From the NCBI RefSeq assembly GCF_000281045.1, contig NW_008246163.1, forward strand, positions 8,763-34,096: 25,334 nt of DNA. Direction: 5' to 3'. The stretch is from Saprolegnia diclina VS20. Its lineage: Eukaryota > Oomycota > Saprolegniomycetes > Saprolegniales > Saprolegniaceae. This document shows, one piece after another, positions 16,529 to 25,334 of this stretch. The notes beneath the pieces are model-generated. The model was not told the origin of the DNA. It was given only the letters and a program-made list of their open reading frames with translations, and searched no databases. The translations under genes and the position numbers were made by a program. The first letter of the stretch is position 1. Each line of letters opens with the position of its first letter.

Positions 16529-17821
16529 CTACGAGTGACGTGCTCTTGCGGCATTTGGTGTTTCTTGCTCGATGGTCGCCGGCATCGTCGTGCGGGGCAC
16601 GGAAAAGCCTTCGCAAATATGGATCCGGTGGCGCGGCAGCGCCTGGCGCCACACAAACCCAATGTCGGTGAGCTGCCCGCGCTGCTCGGGCGTCAGCGTC
16701 GTCTCATGCAGAGACTCGACAAACTCGCCAAGCTGCATATTCCAGAGCGCGGACGGCCAGCGGTCGTCGTGGATCGGGATACGAAAGTCGCGCGTCAGGT
16801 TGCTATGGCCGTACGTGTCGAGGTAGATGCGCAGCGCCAAGAGCTGCATGTCCCAGCTCTGCGACGAGACGTTCCAGACAAAGCCCATGTCATCGAGGAC
16901 GCGCCGGCGCTCCTCGGGCATGTCCTCGAGCTTCTGGCGCATGTTGTGCACCGCGTGGCCGAGCTTCATCTTCCACACCTCGCGCGGCCACGCCACGTCG
17001 TGGTTGGGCACGACAAACCCAAACGGTACGCGCAAGTGGCCGTACAGCGACCGGTACGTGTAGAGCGCTGTGAGCCGCGTCTCCCAACTCAGATCGAGGC
17101 AGTCCCAGATGAACCCGAGGCGGTTGAGCTGCGCCTTGCGCTCGGCCGAGATCGAGTCAAAGCCTTGGCGGATGTTGTGCACAGCGTGGCCAAGCGTGAG
17201 ACCCCACGTCTCGGGCGGCCAGCTCGGGTCGTCGCGGGGCACCTTGAAGGCGTACGTGACAAGGAGGTTGCCGAACTTTTGCTGGTACGCGGCCATCGCC
17301 GTGAGCTTGAGCTCCCACGTCATGTCAAACGCGTTCCAGACAAAGCCGAGCTGCGAGAGCTGCGCGTGGCGGTCCGAATTCGGGTGGATGCGCTGGCGGA
17401 TCGTGCGCACGACAAGACCGAGGCGCATGTCCCAGAGGTCGCGCGGCCAGTCGACGTCGTTGTTGGGCACACGAAAGTCCTGCGGCACGCAGAGGTCGCC
17501 GTGGAGCGCCTTGTACGTGCGCAGCGCGAGCACCTTGAGCTCCCACTTGAGTTGACCAAGGTCAAACACAAAGTTGACGGCGCGCAAGGCCGCGAGCGTC
17601 TCGGGATGCAGCGTATTGGTCTTGTAATGCGATCGCACTTGGCACGTGTTGAGGCGAAGCCGGCGAAGGTGCGCCGGCCATGGCTCGGCGTCCGGCACCA
17701 CGTACGTCTTGGGCAGGTTCGTGAAGCTCGACGTCGTCCGGTGCAGCGCATGGTAGATGGTCGCGACCTCGACAAAGGTCGAGAAGCGGCGCAGGCTCGA
17801 CTCGGCCTTGCGCTTCGTCAT
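16529..17821 (-). CDS. Protein with five helicase-associated (HA) repeats, no helicase domain
   Basis: One open frame of 430 residues starting at ATG 17821-17819. It contains five tandem repeats of about 74 residues, near 18-86, 93-160, 169-239, 246-316 and 323-391. The consensus is W-E-L-[KR]-L-x-A-L-x-x-Y ... G-x-L-x-V-P-x-x-F-x-V-P-x-x-D-x-x-W-P-x-x-x-W-x-M-x-L-G-x-x-V-x-x-I-R-Q ... L-x-x-L-G-F-x-W. This is the helicase-associated domain pattern (Pfam HA, PF03457), found at the C-terminus of some bacterial helicases and in arrays in stramenopile proteins; it is thought to bind nucleic acid. Repeat 1 is the most divergent. The basic N-terminus (MTKRKAESSLRRFSTF) could be a mitochondrial presequence or nuclear signal. 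No ATPase motif is visible. The last 40 residues are low in structure. The long + strand frame opposite it is a shadow. Confidence 0.92.
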   Translation of the reverse strand: MTKRKAESSLRRFSTFVEVATIYHALHRTTSSFTNLPKTYVVPDAEPWPAHLRRLRLNTCQVRSHYKTNTLHPETLAALRAVNFVFDLGQLKWELKVLALRTYKALHGDLCVPQDFRVPNNDVDWPRDLWDMRLGLVVRTIRQRIHPNSDRHAQLSQLGFVWNAFDMTWELKLTAMAAYQQKFGNLLVTYAFKVPRDDPSWPPETWGLTLGHAVHNIRQGFDSISAERKAQLNRLGFIWDCLDLSWETRLTALYTYRSLYGHLRVPFGFVVPNHDVAWPREVWKMKLGHAVHNMRQKLEDMPEERRRVLDDMGFVWNVSSQSWDMQLLALRIYLDTYGHSNLTRDFRIPIHDDRWPSALWNMQLGEFVESLHETTLTPEQRGQLTDIGFVWRQALPRHRIHICEGFSVPRTTMPATIEQETPNAARARHS

Positions 17822-20087
17822 CGCTCGCCAAACCCAAGTTCAATGACAATAATGTATTGCCACCTTGGGCCCGAAGCAAGCTCCGTTTTATTTTACTAGT
17901 GCAATTGTATCGTGCTGCGTGAGAAATGGCTTTTTAAATTTCCGAGCATCCTGTCCACCTAGATGCGGCATCGCACTTGAACGAGCGCGTCGTTAACGCC
18001 AACGACGCAGTCTTCGTGGCAGATGCCGCGACCAAATGCAATACTTGCGGCATGCCCGATTGGAAAGTGGCACGTTTTATGGAAAACGTGGCACACAGTG
18101 CCGCATCCGGAAGGCGATGCGCCGATTCAAACAGGTGCGATGGCCAGTTCCACGCCCCATCTGTCGGTGAAGTGATCCGACGGGGATCGCATGCGTTGCA
18201 AATTGCACGACGCGGGATGAATTTGGTATATACGCTGCACAGACTATAGTCTATAGAGACACTTGATCGAGGCCGAGGGCGGCGGAGACGACGTGGGCAC
18301 CCGGTCGTCGTCGTGTTGTCCACGGCCGCCGCTTGAAATAGACCCGAAATCGTACTTTACTGGACACGCACTTGACCACCAGACATCTCGGGTGAAGGGG
18401 CGGCGACCACTTGACCCGACGTCCAACGGCTGCCGGTCAGCTGTCCGGTTGCACCTTTCTCCGCTTCGAATCACTGGCCTTTCGGCGGCTGACGTTGCAT
18501 GCCGGGCCAATCGTTGGCTGCGCGTCGCGTGATAGTTACCAAGTCGAAGAGAGTTGCATGACAAACAAGGTTGCAATATCGCGCGCGAGTCTCGTCGGCA
18601 CCGGACTCAAGCACCTAGAAGGCTACGCGCTTGTTTATGAAAAAAGCCATCCTTGGAGCAGCGGTAGACGTGCCGCGAAACGCCTTCCAACAGCACCATG
18701 GCGGATCACCGAGACAAAAGGTATCTTCGATCTTGCGCTCTAAGAACGGATATTGAGACTCTAAAGCAATGCCTCTCACGGCTGCACCATCACGAAGGCA
18801 GTCGACGCAGCTGCAACGATAGGCATCATAGGACCACCAGTGTGTGTCGACTGCCGAGCTCCGACTTGGAACATTGGCCCTCGTTTCTCGCGCTGTTGAC
18901 GCGAGGCGGTTCACCGATTACGCGACTTTTTCGAAATCTGGACGACCACGGAATAATCTACAACACGCATTGAGCGCGAGCTGGTGCTTGAGAGGCACTG
19001 CGCAGGTACACCGCCGTACTGGTACGCCCGAGGCTACACGATCGACTGCGATGTACGTGGATACCGCGGCATGTACATGTATTGAGTCCTACAATGCGTT
19101 GGCCTTGTCAAGTGGGCGGTTTTTGGGTGTTGTCAGGCCCATTCGCGCTGCTGCGTGGTGACGCAACGAGCGGCAGATCAGGCGTCGCAGGAGGATTGGG
19201 TGATAATGCCGGTACCAAAAGACTCGAGTGCGCAAAGCCGACCACGGTTTAAAGCCAGCATTTGATTATCCTCACGTGAGAGACTTTACGAGGCACGGAC
19301 GTACTAACGTACGGTTAATACCGCACGACGCCGATGTGCACAGGATTGGCCATGCGGTCGGCAGTCGGTCGTCGTGGGATCGCGTGGCTGGAAAAGCGCA
19401 GGAGTCGTCCGAGCGAGATATCTGCGCGTCGGTCGATGTATCCGTCCGACACAAGGGTACATAGCTGCAACATCAGCTCGTCGGTTCGTCGGTAGTGCTG
19501 CATGGCGTCCCGCAATAGCTGTAGCCCTCACCACCTCCCCAGATCTGGCCGACTCCTCCACGATACGTCAGCGGCATCCAATTTGGTTGGTCCAAATTCT
19601 GTCTGCGAGCCAATCATCAGTGATCATACTGCCATATGTGCCTCTTGGATTGGCTGACATTTGGGTTTCTGAAGTATTGCCACCAATAAGAAAGCCGCAA
19701 TAAGGCGACGTTTGACCCTGCCGCGGATGACTGACACAAGACAGCATGGCCTTGCTTGGATAACGTTATGACGAGCTCGATTTGAGGCCTACAAAAAGAC
19801 GAATTTAGCAGGCTCAACGTTATAGCGACGAGTCCACGCCTGGTGCGCTGACGAGCATGAGAGATTCACTGAATCGAGACGCCCGCAGCGTGGAACACCA
19901 GTCATATCAGCCCACACCAGACCACAGTTAAAATCTCAGCGCCACTCGCTTCCATACGCGCACTAAATGCTATCGTTCGAGCAATTTCCATCCAATGCGA
20001 CGCATGCGATGGCGCCGACTTTCTTCGTCCTTAGGGGGGCAAATTTTAAGTTAGAGGGTTCTCCGAAAGGTTGAGCGAGCAATACTC
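17822..20087. other. Stretch without a supported gene
   Basis: No frame is convincing on either strand. A perfect 12-bp palindrome AGACTATAGTCT lies at 18241-18252. The - strand frame at 19315-19515 (DELMLQLCTLVSDGYIDRRA is its best part) has somewhat protein-like composition and may be an old coding fragment. Upstream of the HA-repeat gene no clear oomycete initiator is visible. Confidence 0.5.
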
Positions 20088-20206
20088 TTAGAGCATCTCC
20101 AACGCACCACCGCTATAGCTGTAGCTAACCGCGTTATAACCGACCTTTCTCATAGTTTAGCTGTGTGCTAAACGATGAGCTCCAATGGGAGATGCATCTA
20201 TAGTTA
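20088..20206. repeat. Possible MITE-like remnant
   Basis: The left side reads TTAGAGCATCTCCAACGC (about 20089-20106) and the right side, read on the - strand, TATAGATGCATCTCCCATT (about 20184-20202). These share a TAGA(T)GCATCTCC core in inverted orientation. A perfect hairpin, GTTTAGC-TGTGT-GCTAAAC, lies between them at 20155-20173. This would fit a roughly 115-bp non-autonomous DNA transposon. No target-site duplication is obvious and the termini match over only about 12 bases. Confidence 0.35.
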
Positions 20207-21096
20207 TCGCTATCGCTACGCATTGGCTGACAGCGCGCACCAGGCCGCTTAGAGCGGGAGTGAAAACGCAGCGCACGGAAGAGAACGCTCGGCGCATGAA
20301 CGAGAGAAGCGGAGGCCGCTCGGAGGAGCGTGGCTGAAAGAGTGCGGGCTGGAAGAGCAGGCAGGAGAAGCGCGGGCGCCGGAAGGGGCAAGGAGTGCTG
20401 GCGCTGCCGATGTACGACGACCTCCACCTACACGTATACATGTATGTGCAGCGCTAGGCCTGGCGTGTCGGCAAGCAGCGTCCAATTTACGCACGACCAT
20501 GGCGGATTGAGGCTTATATGTTGAGTACTAGTATCGACGATCGACGAAGGGCTCACATGGGCCAGCGCCCGTGCGTTGGACAAGGCGTCTGTGTCGGTAG
20601 AAGCAGCACTATCACAAGTCCTGCATAGCGGTAACGTTACCATCGAGCGCCTGGCCACCGCGTAAAGGGGGATTCGAGGTAGTATTAGTGAAAGCCTTTC
20701 TGCTCGACAACAAGCAAGCCGTGCCTGGAACTGGAACTCCCCACGACGCTGTACGCGCTCTTGTTTGAACCGCTGGTGGCGGCCCAACGCTGTACCGCCG
20801 ACGCGCAGCCTAACCGAGATACCAACAAATTCGTTTTACTGAAATCGTTTTGCCAGGTTAACAATGCAAAACCAACCCGAGAAATTACACCAGCAAGCTA
20901 GCGCAACTCCCGTGTGTACTAGAGTCTTTAGGAGACCTCGGGCTGGATGAATTCATTTGCACTGCTGACCTTGAGAACATATCGTGATGACTGAATCTAC
21001 ATGACCGACAAACCGGATCGACCAGTCAAGTACATCATCTTTCACTATATGAACCACGTTTTACCATAACGGATGGTTTGACCGTGGTCGAACAGC
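20207..21096. other. Stretch without a supported gene, with a purine-rich patch
   Basis: From about 20240 to 20420 the + strand is strongly A/G-rich with many GAG, GAA and GCG units. The rest is unremarkable. GTACTAGTA occurs at 20525-20533. No protein motif or RNA gene was seen. Confidence 0.5.
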
Positions 21097-21430
21097 TTAT
21101 GCGATGGCCCCCATGCCATTCATCGTGCCCACTGCACATTTAGGACGTCGTCGCCGACGACGTCGGTGCACACGAATGCCGACAGTGACGCGCTCCTTCA
21201 TGTTGGGAATCGTCTGGATGGAGGTGCGGGCCGACCATGAGACTCACTTCCGAGTCGTTCGCGACCGAGAGAACGCGGGACGTGCCAAATACCGCGCGCA
21301 AGACGGGCGTGACCGCTGCCGTGTAGAGACTATACTGCACCAGTACGGCCATGGCGTTGGCTAGCGACATCTTTTGCGGCACGGTCTTCATGGCGACCGT
21401 CAGGCCAGCAATCAAATCGAACGTGGGGTC
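21097..21430 (-). pseudogene. Broken fragment of a SulP/SLC26 anion transporter
   Basis: Reading the - strand from about 21424, TFDLIAGLTVAMKTVPQKMS, then ANAMAVLVQYSLYTAAVTP and FGTSRVLSVANDSEVSLMVG follow in one frame. This is the N-terminal SulP signature of sulfate permeases (D-L-x-A-G-x-T-V, PQxM, GLYT, FGTSRxLSV), covering the first three or so membrane segments of a protein usually 600-900 residues long. After about 21229 the homology continues in other frames (IPNMKERVTVGI, later AVGTMN near 21120), so at least two frame changes are present. Nothing of the remaining membrane segments or the STAS domain follows below 21097. Upstream, a GTACGC...AAG stretch just before the homology could be an old intron of about 45 bp. 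Host gene remnant, not functional. Confidence 0.75.
21144..21164. repeat. 21-base near-palindrome inside the SulP remnant
   Basis: GACGTCGTCG (21144-21153) and CGACGACGTC (21155-21164) are exact reverse complements around one base. It consists of GAC/GTC trinucleotides, so codon-biased low complexity may explain it. Confidence 0.8.
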
Positions 21431-22949
21431 GCGCTTTAGAGATAGACAGGACGACGACGTACCACCGTGCGTGCGTACTCGATTTTGTTGGATCAAGTTG
21501 GAACAGTTCTTCGAACCCGCGGCAAGCGTACAAAAAAGATGCACAACATGTAGCATCAGCAGCATCTTGTTGCGTGATCGGCACATCCTGGTGTGCAGCG
21601 ATATGCATGACAAGGCCAGCGACAAGTGTCCACGTTGGTTCGCTCGGACCACCGATTGGCACCGCGTCGCGTGATTCCCGTGGCCGGTTGTTTCTCGGAA
21701 CGATCCTCTCCGGCGCGTGGTGCATGAAATGAGCAAAAATTCAGCCACAGATCCAACATGAACGGATGAAGGCACTTGCAGTCCGACGCTAGTCGCCAAA
21801 TAGGACGATCGCAATCTTCAATCGCTGCATCAAGTATGTTGCACTGGCGAGCCCTCTCAGCGACTACTATTACATCAAGGGGCGCATCCACAGGTTCCAA
21901 CAGTACGATTCATTTGAACAAGATATCTTGTAGGTGTAGTAGACGGTCACAGACGTCACAGACACCGTGATGTGTCGTCGGGTGCGACAGCACATTCGCT
22001 CCTGATAACCCGCGACGGACCAAGATGCACCGCGAGCAGTGATGACTCCTAGCACTCCGGACGTTCCGTGACATCAAGACTATACCGCAGGTCACTGCGA
22101 CGTTTCCTTGTCAAGTACAAATTGTAAGTACCACGTGGTACCAATCAGTTGACCGCGATGGTGCAATCACCGCTCCCGACCCGCATCCTCGTTCGGAGCG
22201 GCCTATCACCTTGCTTGGCTGCCGGCTCTCGACGTCGGTGATGCCCCAGCTTTCGCCGCGAGGAGCAACGCCGAGGCAAATAAGCGCGGCTTCTCTTGCG
22301 ACACCGAGGCTTCTCCTCCTTCTTTGCCTTCCAGCACAATTGACGTCTTGGGCGGCATTAGGTGCGCACGGGTGGGTACACCCCATACCCTACGCAGCAC
22401 CGCGCCGATTGGTGCTGGGCGCGCGGCCTCGACGCCGCAGCCAAGAGCACCCAATTCCCGCTCGCTCACACAAAAAGGCCAAGCTACTCGTCCAGTGTAC
22501 AGTTTCGTTTGGCCATCACGTGCCCATCGTCGCGTGAAGAAGCGCGAGATGCAGAGCGAGAAGAGCGTTCCAAGTCTCGCTAGCGTGCGTGAATTCGCCG
22601 CCCGAATCATGCGCCGTGCCTTCACTGCAAGTGATCACCGCCCTATGTTGCCCAAGGATTCGGAGCGTATCATTGTGCTATGGTCGCGCCTCACCTTGAA
22701 TGCAAGTCAAATGGGTGGGATTGCAGATGGTGCCGCGCCTTGCCTTTCGCATACAAACACGATGACACTTCAACACAGCTGGTTCGTATGCTCTTGCACA
22801 AAGGCAAAACGAAACCGAGACCCGATGGGAATCTCCTATCGGCGGCATCCAGACTGCGACACGAACGCGTGTTTTGACCCTAACGCGCGTGTCGCGGGAT
22901 ACCCAGATCATTGACGGAGTAGTATTTGTGCCAAAGCGTTGCATCGATC
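21431..22949. other. Stretch without a supported gene
   Basis: Open frames at 22206-22625 (-) and 22324-22914 (+) overlap each other. The + frame from ATG 22550 to the stop at 22917 (about 121 residues, starting MQSEKSVPSLASVREF) is the least implausible but matches no family I know and ends only 57 bp before the next gene. I do not call it. The - frame starting MPPKTSIVLEGK near 22360 is similarly unsupported. Confidence 0.45.
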
Positions 22950-22965
22950 GCTCATTCTTTCTTTC
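22950..22965 (+). promoter_or_regulatory. Oomycete-type initiator (GCTCATTCTTTC)
   Basis: GCTCATTCTTTCTTTC matches the reported oomycete core promoter GCTCATTYY over its first nine bases. It begins 24 bp before the ATG at 22974, consistent with the short 5' untranslated regions of oomycete genes. The CAWTTT-type flanking half is not clear. It supports the 22974 start. Confidence 0.6.
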
Positions 22966-22973
22966 ACCGCGCC

Positions 22974-23705
22974 ATGGACATTGCCCGCCTTCTCTCGCCC
23001 GTCCTCGACGACGACAACGGTATTGAGCCGGACCGCACACCGTCGACGCCGTCGAGCGTCTCGTCCGTCGACGACGACCACACCCCGTCGTCGCGCACTG
23101 GTCGCTGGATGTACGAAGAGGAGCAATTTGCACTTGCGCTCATCGAATGCTTCCTCCTCGGATGCGTCCCGGACCTCGTGCGCGGCACATCGCTCCGCTG
23201 CTTCCTCGCGTTCAAGCTCCAGTGCTCGCCGATGCGCGTCTCCAAGAAGCTCGCGCGCTCCACCAAGCAGCTCAAGGTCGCTTCGGTGCCGATCCCAAAG
23301 AAGCTCGGCCACCAGCGCTACGCACCCAGCGTCACCGACACGCGTCAAACGCTTGCCAAAACGCAAAACATGCAGCGCCTTGAGTTTGAGTTTTTGAACC
23401 AGCTCCGCGCTGCGAACGGCGGCCACCTCAGCGCGCCGCCGTCGCCGTCCTCCGACTGGTCATACGACGAAGAGGTGTTTGCTTGGAAGCTCATCGACAG
23501 CTTTCAGCGCGGCCACTTGTATCTCCCACACGACATGACCCTCGGGACCTACTTGGTCGAGCAGCTCCGATGCAACCCGATGCGGATCGCACAGAAACTC
23601 GAGTCGGGCGTTCTCGCGGGGCAAGCCGTGCACCCGTCCATCTTGAGCAGCCTCGGCTACTGCCGACGAGATGTTGTCGACCGCTCCGCGCCGTTCTTGG
23701 TGTAA
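22974..23705 (+). CDS. Oomycete-type protein with two copies of an unnamed domain
   Basis: 243 residues from ATG 22974, the first ATG after the initiator; the open frame extends slightly further upstream without a better start. An acidic Ser/Thr/Pro-rich N-terminus (about 1-44) precedes two similar units of about 49 residues. Unit 1 runs from W45 (WMYEEEQFALALIECF ... CFLAFKLQCSPMRVSKKL) and unit 2 from W162 (WSYDEEVFAWKLIDSF ... YLVEQLRCNPMRIAQKL). Shared positions are W-x-Y-[ED]-E-E-x-F-A-x-x-L-I-[ED]-x-F-x-x-G, a Thr-Leu pair, L-x-C-[SN]-PMR and a final KL. I recall this pattern from many oomycete and other stramenopile hypothetical proteins but know no Pfam name or function. The units look mostly helical and basic at their ends, so DNA or protein binding is conceivable. 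No signal peptide or membrane segment is seen. Confidence 0.88.
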   Translation: MDIARLLSPVLDDDNGIEPDRTPSTPSSVSSVDDDHTPSSRTGRWMYEEEQFALALIECFLLGCVPDLVRGTSLRCFLAFKLQCSPMRVSKKLARSTKQLKVASVPIPKKLGHQRYAPSVTDTRQTLAKTQNMQRLEFEFLNQLRAANGGHLSAPPSPSSDWSYDEEVFAWKLIDSFQRGHLYLPHDMTLGTYLVEQLRCNPMRIAQKLESGVLAGQAVHPSILSSLGYCRRDVVDRSAPFLV

Positions 23706-25334
23706 AGGCGATGTATTTTGCGTGTTTAACCTTATTTTAACCTAATTAACCGAGACATCTTCGCGACATGAGACGACGTCTGCAACGTGTTGGAAGGGCA
23801 ATTTGCAGCCTGCATGGGACATGCCTCTGATTGCACAAGCACCTCGAGATGCGCGTGAAAGGAAGGCGTCGCGGATGTCGGATTTTACTTTGTTTTTCTA
23901 TGCGAACCCACAATTCACACCACCCGCGATACTCATCTCAAGAGACCAGGCATGCTGCGATGGGTGCGACGAACTGAGATTCAAGTTGCGCGTTTGCGTT
24001 CGTTTGTTCGTGGCAGCTCGTCCGACGACGGGGCTCTGAAACAAGGCGTGCACTGCAAGCGGCCACTCGCTATGTAATGTACGTCAATAATGCGATCCCA
24101 AGGCCCCAGACCCAGCGCGTTCTTTCCATCCCCACCGAGATCGGTGCTGCGAGCAATACACGCTGGGTGATGATGCCCAGGATGCAACTATTCTTGACCT
24201 TGCAAGTGCTCCTTCGACGTGTCTATACTTGTGCTGTGTTTTGAACTTGAGCACCTGCACCACGTTACCATTCGTCCATGCGTCGCGTTGTTCGTACAAA
24301 CCCTGTTGGTGCCGGCGGCGGCTATGGTCTGCGAAGTGACGCAGCGCGAGCAGTGCCCCATCGCGAAGCACTCAGCGGCACGGCAGCACCCTCGAATCGC
24401 ATTTGGAACACTGAAAAGACAAACCAACCGCGTCGTAATTCGCGATGTTTACAGTATGAATCAGCGCCCAGCGAAAACACCTACATTCACATTGATCGGC
24501 AGAGTCCGCGCCTCCTCCTCAAATACCACTTGCAATATATACTTGGGAGCTTTCCTCAGTCCGCAGGAGGCAGTGGCAAAGCGACTACGCCAGTCGTTTG
24601 CAGTACTGTAGCCATGGCACCTTTTGCAGCTCCATCAAACTTCCAGTGCGTCTCAGGGTCCGTCTGGCGTCTTTGCCATGTACGGCGTCGACATCCCAAG
24701 GACACCAAGGGATGCGAATACCCCGCGTCTACATGGCATGATTCGCATTGTTTGCTTAATAGTTACAGCGCGAGATAATACCAGTTCCGTCGACGTTTGA
24801 CGACGCTGAACAGAGGATCAGAGCGTACTACGACATGCGATTAGTCGGACATTGGGCAACGCAAGTGCCATCTTTGGACTATTGTATGTGCCACCACGTC
24901 GGTAGCCCACACGACTGTCCGCGGTGCTGGTTCTGAGCGCAAAACCTTATCGATACGAGCTCGACAAGGTTTAGCACGCACTTGAGAATATTATTTCTGA
25001 AGTGCCACACCTTTTGATCCCAAGTTGCAGTTTCGTCGCTGAACGGCAAACATCTTGCGATGTGTGTCCCACTCTTCATCAGAAAGCAAAAAGCTTGAAG
25101 CTGCGCCGCAGCTGCTCCGATGGAGACCACAAATTGACGCTCCGAGCTCGGACCTACAACTCTAGTTGCTAAGCTAAGTGATACTAGATCAGAACTATAG
25201 TTGGTGCATCGTTCAACAACAACATGGTGGCCCAACGCAAGCACTGCAAGACACGAAACGCGACCGTGACAGTTGCAGAAGTATGTTCTGTCAGAACGGT
25301 AAGAAGGAACGAGTCGCTGCAATTTTCTGATCGT
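23706..25334. other. Stretch without a supported gene
   Basis: Just after the stop codon, TTAACC is repeated at 23726-23731, 23737-23742 and 23746-23751, probably in the 3' untranslated region. The frames at 24278-24778 (+) and 24879-25322 (-) are long enough to notice but have irregular composition (many Cys, His, Arg) and no motif. I treat them as chance frames. Confidence 0.5.

Noticed and set aside
16514-17899. A + strand open frame of 461 residues opposite the HA-repeat gene
   Set aside because: The apparent repeats in it are the antisense of the five HA repeats.
22324-22914. A 196-residue + strand frame before the two-unit gene
   Set aside because: No recognisable domain, overlapped by a similar-length frame on the other strand, irregular composition.
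23726-23751. Three TTAACC copies after the two-unit gene
   Set aside because: AT-rich 3' untranslated sequence explains it, and the spacing is irregular.
24278-25322. Frames of 166 (+) and 147 (-) residues near the right end
   Set aside because: Chance-like Cys/His/Arg-rich composition, no motif, no start context.
1-25334. CRISPR arrays, tRNA or rRNA genes
   Set aside because: No regularly spaced repeats, and no tRNA B-box or cloverleaf candidate that held up. The features are eukaryotic.

Overview
This looks like nuclear DNA of a compact stramenopile genome, most likely an oomycete and perhaps a water mould of the Saprolegnia/Aphanomyces kind (inference). The reasons are GT-AG introns of only 44-50 bp, GC-rich coding regions, an initiator resembling the oomycete GCTCATTYY element, tandem helicase-associated (HA) repeats in a protein without a helicase, and a duplicated W-[SM]-Y-[ED]-E-E ... 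C-[SN]-PMR domain of a type I recall from oomycete hypothetical proteins. A 198-bp run of N shows this is a draft scaffold.

Layout. 1-726: no gene supported. 727-1925 (+): an eight-exon gene that splices to a 290-residue uracil phosphoribosyltransferase (UPRT) homologue whose catalytic motifs are all substituted, so it is probably a pseudoenzyme. 2410-4614 (-): a single-exon gene for a 734-residue multi-zinc-finger protein (RWD-like, two CCCH fingers, SANT-like, CHY finger), convergent with the first gene. 5224-7098 (-): a decayed host gene of unknown function. 7579-about 11800 (-): a Ty1/copia-type LTR retrotransposon fossil with one long gag-pol frame. 11800-16528: about 4.7 kb without a convincing gene, containing the N gap and short repeats. 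16529-17821 (-): a protein built of five HA repeats. 17822-21096: no gene supported; it holds a possible MITE-like remnant and a purine-rich patch. 21097-21430 (-): a broken fragment of a SulP (SLC26-type) anion transporter. 22974-23705 (+): a 243-residue protein with two copies of an unnamed domain, preceded by the best core promoter in the window. 23706-25334: no gene supported.

The four apparently intact host genes do not form an evident pathway. Two probably act in nucleic-acid binding or regulation (the CCCH/CHY protein and perhaps the HA-repeat protein), one is a nucleotide-salvage enzyme relative that has lost its active site, and one is lineage-specific. The rest is decay: two host pseudogenes, one retroelement, and small tandem duplications and hairpins in intergenic DNA. 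The most interesting items are the spliced UPRT pseudoenzyme, the CCCH/SANT/CHY fusion, the duplicated-domain gene, and the 9-bp palindrome GTACTAGTA, found five times and only outside genes.
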